This document shows positions 58,140 to 64,000 of a stretch of DNA of 64,000 bases, piece by piece. The notes beneath the pieces are model-generated. The model was given only the letters and a program-made list of their open reading frames with translations, was not told the origin of the DNA and searched no databases. The stretch covers positions 1,351,916,323 through 1,351,980,322 of the forward strand of contig NC_090444.1 in NCBI RefSeq assembly GCF_031143425.1, written 5' to 3'. The stretch comes from Pleurodeles waltl. Lineage: Eukaryota; Chordata; Amphibia; Caudata; Salamandridae. The stretch's first letter is position 1. Every line of letters starts with the position of its first letter. The translations under genes were made by a program, and so were the position numbers.

Positions 58140-58725
58140 GGGCCTCATTACGACTTTGGAGGTCGGAATGAGTGGACCGCCAAAGCTGCGGGGAGGAGGA
58201 AGCCATCATACTGGCAGCCTCCCCCAGTCACGTTATGATGTTTCCACTGGGCTGACTGGTGAAAACAACATATTAGGACGTTTCCATCAGTCAAACCAGC
58301 AGAAACAGTGCTATGGCAGTGGCCTTGGCTCCCTTAAGAGAGTTGAGGCCAATGCTGTGTCATCAACATAGGAGCCCAGAGCAAACACTGCGCATTCCGA
58401 GGGTGCTGGTAGAAGGGCCCGTGCACTGCCTTTGCCATGGCATGCCATGGGTATGGGCAGTGCAGGGGCTCACTTGTGGCCCCCAGCACTGCCTTTCTGC
58501 CAGCCTTTTCATGGTAGGGACCCCGCTATGAAACAACTGCCAGAAAGAGGATTTGTGTTCAGCACGACTCCGACCACCGCCTCCCCATCGGGATCCATGA
58601 TCCTGGTGGTTGTGATGATCCAACCGCCAGGGTCATAATCTGGCCATCAGACCGCAAGGAGTGCAGCAGTCTGACTGCCACTGCAAGTATAGTGGTCATA
58701 AGACTGCCAAACTCATAATAAGGCC
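58140..58725. mobile_element. ~586-bp MITE, TIR GGGCCTCATTACGA
   Basis: Left GGGCCTCATTACGA, right inverted (A)GGCCTTATTATGA. Internal 'gaccgcca' and 'tggcagc' motifs and a palindromic centre around 58420-58470 ('tgccatggca') resemble the Harbinger-type MITEs above. A clear target duplication was not found. No coding capacity. Confidence 0.6.
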
Positions 58726-59039
58726 TTTAGTTTTAGTAGTTTCATTTTTACACAAACAGTGGTGGTTGCTGACCACTGAAAGCGGTAGGCTGTAATACTA
58801 TGCTCAAATTTCAGTGAGCGGAGAGAGGAAGCCTGACTTCTTCTCAGAAGGTTTGGGGGATCTCAAGAAATCTTTAACAATTTTAAGATTAATATCCTCA
58901 AAACCAATAGGATAGACTTTGAAAGAGCAGCCATATCCATGACCTGCCATGATCTGCCAAACCAACAAATCTTGATGCTCTCAAGGAGTTGACTAATTAA
59001 AAAACAAATACTATGAGCACACTCATATATCAAAATTAC

Positions 59040-59555
59040 CTCCATTGTGCCAGGAATAATTATTAATGGGTGCCCCAAAAAAGCCATGGGTGCCCTCTTA
59101 TGGCAAGAATTTCATACAATGTGCCAGTGACAGAACTGGCCTGTTCATATGTCAAAAAGTACTCTGGTCAGACTTTTGTCAGGTTTTGTCCCTTCCATAT
59201 GCAATAGTTGTGCTCTCATATTTCAAGAACTACCTACATTGTAAAAGTACCAGCTTTGCGACAGATACTGCGCATACCAGGAATTGCCTCCAGTATGTCA
59301 GTGCCAGCATGCTTCCATGGGTGCCCAATATGAAAAGAATTGCCTCTACTCTGCTCATGTAAGCATTTTGCCACAGGTACCTTTTGTGCCACAAATTACC
59401 TTCAGTTTGTTAACACCAACATTAATACCTTGGCTGTCCCATATGCCAAGTTCTCTTACCCCAGTACCAAGTAATACCTGTAGTATGCCAGTATCAAACA
59501 TTACTCTAGTTTGCCTGTGCACAGTGGTAACTAAAGTATGCTAGTACTGAGTATT
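59040..59555 (+). repeat. Degenerate ~75-bp minisatellite, left part
   Basis: Phrases of the type 'gggtgcccaatatg', 'aagaattgcctccagtatg' and 'ccagtgccagcat' recur roughly every 70-80 bases with heavy divergence. The array resumes after the LINE fragment. Confidence 0.55.
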
Positions 59556-59559
59556 AGCT

Positions 59560-60310
59560 CTATATTATGTTATGTAATGTTATAATAATTTGTATGGAGC
59601 ACTAATCACCCAAAGTGCTTATACAAAGATCCACGTCTACAGATTGTTGCAGAACTCAAGAGGTGAGGCGGGGCTCTGATGTGATGGGGGAGGTTGTTAT
59701 ATGTCTTAGGTGCGATGAAGGAGAATGAGCAACCTCCAGTTTTGCTTTAGCAGGTGAGGGGAGTGTGTGTGAGTAGGAGAGAGGCAGATTATAGCTGTCT
59801 GGTGCGTTGCTGAAAGTGTATAAAGCTGTTTAGGTATTCAGGTCCTGTGTATGGGATTTTGTGTGTATGCCTGAGAAGTTTGAATTGGCTGTGCTTGTGA
59901 ATGGGGAGCCAGTGAAGTTTCCTGACGTGTGGTGTGATGTGGATGCGGCATGGGAGGCTGAGTATGATTCCTGTGGCGGTATTCTGTATGGTCTGGAATC
60001 TGTGTAGGAGTTGTTTAAAGATTCCGGCATAGAGAGTGTTGCTGTAGTCCAGCCTGCTGGTCATGAGTGCTTGTGTGGTGGTCCATCTTGTGTTCTGAGG
60101 CAACCATTTGAAGATTGTGGGACTTCGTATATCAATTTCTTGGTCTCTGATGTGGAGGGTGGCAGCCCGACCATTTGGGTTCTTCCCGTGAGGAAAGAAT
60201 AGTTCCACTTGACAGCCGACCGTTTTAGGCCAGTTTCGTGGAGTTTTCTGATGAGGGTGTTGTGGGACAGATTGCTGAAGGTGGTTGAATCAATGATGAT
60301 TTAAAAGTCA
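59560..60310 (-). pseudogene. L2/CR1-like LINE, 3' end of reverse transcriptase, internal deletion
   Basis: Minus strand: 'LSHNTLIRKLHETGL' and 'FLTGRTQMVGLPPSTSE' (finger/palm region), a join at 'YEVPQSS', then 'ALMTSRLDYSNTLYAGI', 'IQNTATGIILSLP', 'HVRKLHWLPIHK' and 'GPEYLNSFIHFQQRTRQL', the typical C-terminal part of jockey-superfamily LINE ORF2. The catalytic 'YxDD' block is missing, so an internal deletion is present, with frame changes and stops. The 3' end reads 'agcactttgggtgattagtg' with an AT-rich TTATG/ATAACAT tail. Confidence 0.8.
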
Positions 60311-60339
60311 TTAGTGGCTGTGATGACATAGCATGCCGG

Positions 60340-60470
60340 AACCAGTACTATTTTACACGGGCTGTCATTGTAAGAATTTCTCAACATGCCAGCACCAGCA
60401 TTTTGCAATGGGTGTCTCTGCAGGCCAAGAATTACCTTCAGTATGGTAGGCATAACTGCAAGGTTTGAAG
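60340..60470 (+). repeat. Degenerate ~75-bp minisatellite, right part
   Basis: 'caacatgccagcaccagcat', 'gcaatgggtgtctctgcagg' and 'ccaagaattaccttcagtat' continue the 59040-59555 array on the far side of the LINE fragment. Confidence 0.55.
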
Positions 60471-60474
60471 CATA

Positions 60475-60715
60475 ACATCACATTCTTACTCACTCATGCT
60501 CATTTACAACCACATACTTACACTCACTCACTCATCGTGCTGACTTAAAATTCCCTCACTCACACCCACCCACCTACATGCATTCTCACTCTTACTCTTC
60601 TCTCACTCATTCACCCTTCATCACGTGCATTCACTCTGACTAACTCGCATTCACCCATGCTTGCACTCACACACTCGCTCCCTCACTCATTCTCACTCAG
60701 GTTTATTCATTTACT
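60475..60715. repeat. CTCA/TCAC-rich simple repeat
   Basis: Degenerate runs of 'cactcactcat', 'tctcactcat' and 'cattcactc' over ~240 bases. Confidence 0.75.
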
Positions 60716-61154
60716 GTCAGGCCGCCGTCTGCACAGTGTCCTGGCTGAGCTATCCATTTAAGGGGTGAAGCGTGTAACCTTTAAGGCTACACGCTGCACC
60801 ATGATGCTTGCTTGACATTGTTGCATGCTTCCTGTACCTACGTGTTTTCTTGGCGTCTTCTGTTGGCGTCCTCGGCTTCCTCTGCCTCCTCTGTCCCAAA
60901 CACTTGGCATTTGTCCGTCCTGCGATGGTTGCTTCCTTGGCGTCGTGGTATTCGGTTTCCTTCTTCTTCTCCGCACTCGCAGTTCACCTTCTCTGAACCT
61001 GCCATTTAAAAGGAACAACACATTTAAGCACCAATCTCATCTATCTGATAACATTACTTCAACTTGGAAGTTGACAGAAAGAGACTTATTTTTATTTTCA
61101 CATACCCATATACCAATCACACATACTAGCACTCACCTACCGGCATTCTTTACA
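60716..61154. other. Non-coding stretch, no gene recognised
   Basis: Several overlapping short frames around 60758-61262 on both strands, none with a domain. Confidence 0.5.
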
Positions 61155-61280
61155 CTTAAAAGATCTCTGGCAAAGAGCCCCCACGAGGGGCCCGTCAGGC
61201 ATTGCAGTGCTGGCCTGATAAGGAGCAAAAGCCCGATGATGAAGCATGTCACCATTTGGTGAGTGAGGGCTCTTGTTCTA
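61155..61280 (+). repeat. Fragment of the Penelope-like family at 42630-43233
   Basis: 'ggcaaagagccccca', 'gggcccgtcaggcattgcag', 'ggcctgataaggagc', 'gatgatgaagcatgtcacc' and 'ggtgagtgagggctcttg' match the minus strand of 42780-42900. The hammerhead-like core reads CTGATAA. Confidence 0.65.
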
Positions 61281-63563
61281 ATAAGAGCAGACTCATAGAC
61301 TCTATTACTTACTGTATACATTTGTACTAGTCTATTGGCTGGAAGTGTGTACTTTTGTTTTTTTGGTACACTTTAGTATATACTTCTATACTTCTTTGTG
61401 GGGTCTCTGCTTTTTCACTGGTTTGTTTCAGTGTCCTTAAAAAATCCTTGCTTGCTAGTGGTCAATCCTTGCTCTTTGTCCCACCTTTTCCACAGTTGTA
61501 CACTCCACTGGAGCATGGCCCTAGTACTTGTACCCTTCCACTTGTGTCTCTGTAGCATGTGCTTAGGGATTACTTTGTTCAAAGGCTAATTGCATTTGAC
61601 CAGAGCGCTGGATGCTTCAGTGGCCCCAGTCTGTTTCTGTTAACAGGGCTCTAATCTATTATTTACTTTTCATCTGCAGTGATGTGTGACTTTGTTTATT
61701 CCATTCACTACTCTCCCTCGCACATTTTTTGTTCTTGCATTACAAATGCTTGTTCCTTTTGTCTGTGTCTGCGAGCTCTCAGCAGCGCTTTGAACCGGCT
61801 GCTTATGTCAACTGTTTTACTTTTTATTTTCAGTTTGTGGCAAGAAAACGCTAATAGCTGAAACTCGAGCGAACACGAGACCTATTGCAGTTCAAATGTT
61901 AGTTTTCTTTTACAGAGGCATGTGGGCGGATGTGTTTTTTTACCTTTGGACCAGAACTTAAAAAACAGAAACGTTGAATTTTGGACGCACAGCGTTTGTG
62001 CACTGAACGAATGTTTTGCACCAACATGTGTCATTAATTGTAGGGAGCATGGGAAGAAAGTCTGCGGGGAGACCTGAAAGGGGTATGCCCTGCTCGGAGC
62101 CGTTAGTCTACTTAGGTACTTTCACATCTCCACTCGCTTCTCCTTGTGTCGATGTTATTCCTCGTGCTTGTTATTCGGTCATGTTTTCTATTTTCTTCAA
62201 TATCCTATTTTTTGAGAATCTTCACGCCCTCATTCCAATTGTCCGCGCCAGCTTCTCTTTACTCCATTGCCTTTTGCTTCGATTGCTTTCTTTCCGTCCA
62301 GTTTCTTTTTCCTTGTGATATCTAACCTTTTTCTTTCCAGCTCTCTCTATTCTACGTCTCACTCTTTTCTGTGCTGTCTTCACCCTCTCTCTCTTTCCTC
62401 TCTTCTTCTGTACCCATTTTCCTTTAGCTGGCTAAGATTCTTACTCTTTCCCTCACTCCCCCTGTATATTTACTTACCACAGGTTTGCCCACTCCACCTT
62501 TTTTGTAGCTTGCTTTTCAGAAAGCTTGTATACATCAAGACACATTAAAGTGAAATGCAAGCTGGTCCCCTCTTGGTTTGGAACACATGAAAGCAGATTT
62601 AATAACTTCCAGACTTAAAGCTGCAGGCTATAAAATAATAGCCAAAAAAGCTTAGGTACTGGACACGTTCCGTCGCCTGCTGTTCCACAGGTTTGTTCAC
62701 GCTTGCTAGGTATAGTCTTGAAATCAAAATTAGTTCAGTTATTATTTTGTAATTGTTTTAGTATTCCCTTCCCTTATTTTGACACCCTACCTGGTTCCAT
62801 TTCATCAGGAGCTCCTTTACGCTGTACCGAAAATTCAGCTAACAGGCCTTTGCTTGGGGCTTGTAGTTTTGTTTTTCCTATTGTAACTAGGAGGGTGGTA
62901 TGGTCTAGACTGGCTATACTGGAGCCTGAAGAGCTAGACTCTTATCCTAGCTTTAATACTTGACTTACAAATTAGGTGAATACGTGGTAAATCACTTTTG
63001 TAACCTTTCCCTCAAAGTTTTAATTTATGTACTGTAAATAAGTAAAAAGAACTTGTAAACGTGTGTACCCCCTTCCATCACACCTTCCGTTCACGGCATT
63101 GTAGACAGAGGAAAATAAATCATTGAGGGTGTAGTAACGTTTTTTTTTTAAATACACAACTCTTTTGGTGGTGGTACTGAAATGATGCAAGTGTGTCAGC
63201 TTTTCATCTATATACCGTAATATAGATGAATGATTTCTGGTGCCACTTCCCAAAAGGAGGAATGGCAGCCCTGCTGTGCAATCGCACAATAATTTTTTCG
63301 AAGGAAGATGGCTTTGTGAAAGGCAAAAATGTGAATCTCTGTAGCCAAAAATGCATACTTTGCTTACCACAACGACACAGCTGCGGTACAAGGCATGCAA
63401 CGCCAGGCAATTACCACAACTAAGCACAAATAGGGGTCAGAAGACAATTTTTGGTAGAGGCAACTTTTTAATGTCTACGAATGGGAAGGAGGGCAGGTGC
63501 TTATACGGTCCTCGTGTCAGTGTCTCTTTGAAAGAGATTCAGGTAACGTTCTCAAGAGATGAA
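61281..63563. other. Non-coding; pyrimidine-rich tract 62160-62540
   Basis: No recognisable gene. The plus strand is markedly C/T-rich from about 62160 to 62540, giving Leu/Ser/Phe-rich chance frames. A 135-codon minus frame at 63020-63427 shows no domain. Confidence 0.5.
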
Positions 63564-63878
63564 GGGCCTGATTCACAAAGAGTTAGTAAACCTACACCCA
63601 TAAATCCACTCCAGAGTCCGACCAAAGAAACGTTTCACCACCGTTGAGCCCGATGCAGACAAGATGAGTGGTTCAGTTGTCTTCCGGGTGTCATGAAGAG
63701 TAGAGTTCTGCAGGGTTCAGACTGTCTTTGGTTGGTGGCATATAAGGCCTATGGCTCTGGCTTACTGTTTGTGATGCCTTAGCAGCTCCATTGATCCACT
63801 GAGGCTAGTGCCATAGAAGTGACTAGTGCGATTTTCCCAGAGTGTATTTTTATTGCGATCCCTTAAAGGCCTTAAGGG
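63564..63878 (+). mobile_element. MITE-like end, TIR GGGCCTGATTCACAAA
   Basis: Starts GGGCCTGATTCACAAAGAG, the same terminus as element F (16813). A partner end was not found; the element may be truncated or extend past 'cccttaaaggcctt'. Confidence 0.45.
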
Positions 63879-64000
63879 GGTCATTTAGTATCTGGGGTTT
63901 GCAGTGCTTCCACAAAAAGGTGGCAATGTCATTTTAGTTTTCATGAAACTGCTACCACAGAACCGGCAAACGTGCTTGCCTTAAAATAATCACTAGGTGT
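63879..64000 (+). mobile_element. Start of an element with GGGGGTCATT-type end
   Basis: 'aagggggtcatttagtatct' matches the terminal repeat of element C and its MITEs. The rest lies outside the window. Confidence 0.4.

Noticed and set aside
59789..60208. Possibility of an intact LINE ORF2
   Set aside because: The catalytic block is missing and flanking frames contain stops; only the C-terminal region is represented.
60470..60720. Possible telomere-like or CRISPR-like array
   Set aside because: The CTCA/TCAC units are irregular simple sequence without spacers or a fixed period.
62160..62540. Leu/Ser/Phe-rich frames resembling membrane proteins
   Set aside because: A pyrimidine-rich tract produces hydrophobic codons by composition; no start context or conserved features.

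Overview
The window reads as intergenic DNA from a very large, repeat-saturated vertebrate nuclear genome. No host gene, rRNA, tRNA or prokaryotic feature could be recognised. Spliced genes with GT/AG introns, AATAAA signals, PIF/Harbinger DDE transposases, a tandem satellite with hammerhead ribozyme motifs like newt Satellite 2, and an L2/CR1-like LINE fragment all point to a salamander. A Pleurodeles-type newt fits best; this is inference from repeat style, not a database match.

Layout. 1-8150: a diverged ~60-bp minisatellite in both orientations, small palindromic MITE-like repeats and AT-rich DNA. 8154-15068: two oppositely oriented copies of one LTR-like family. The second (10530-13107) has TG..CA ends and a GGTGG target duplication and splits a decayed Myb-like transposon gene. 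15069-16788: a 312-bp satellite with hammerhead motifs, interrupted by a 909-bp multi-hairpin MITE that duplicated TTT. 16813-20234: a decayed Harbinger with a transposase 3' exon and a convergent Myb-like gene.

20483-33292: a nearly complete 12.8-kb Harbinger (A1) with TAA duplications and three genes: a NAIF1-like Myb/SANT protein (+), a second, unrelated three-exon Myb/SANT-like protein (-) and a HARBI1-type transposase (-). The transposase has lost its second catalytic Asp (to Gly). 34335-54445: a related copy (A2) lacking the transposase and split by a different 9.4-kb Harbinger (C, 38456-47852; ATT duplications). C also carries a transposase plus two different Myb-like genes. C itself hosts a ~510-bp MITE made of seven successive palindromes and a ~604-bp Penelope-like insert at the transposase start codon, and it ends in 30-bp and 64-bp minisatellites.

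54446-64000: further MITEs, a long unclassified repeat, a degenerate ~75-bp minisatellite interrupted by an internally deleted LINE, CTCA-rich DNA, and the start of another element.

The main biological point is a three-gene Harbinger architecture (one DDE transposase plus two different Myb/SANT-like proteins) seen in two distinct families, where PIF/Harbinger normally has one Myb-like partner. All copies here are broken by stops, frameshifts, lost splice sites or catalytic changes, so they are fossils. Coding calls come from reading frames by eye.
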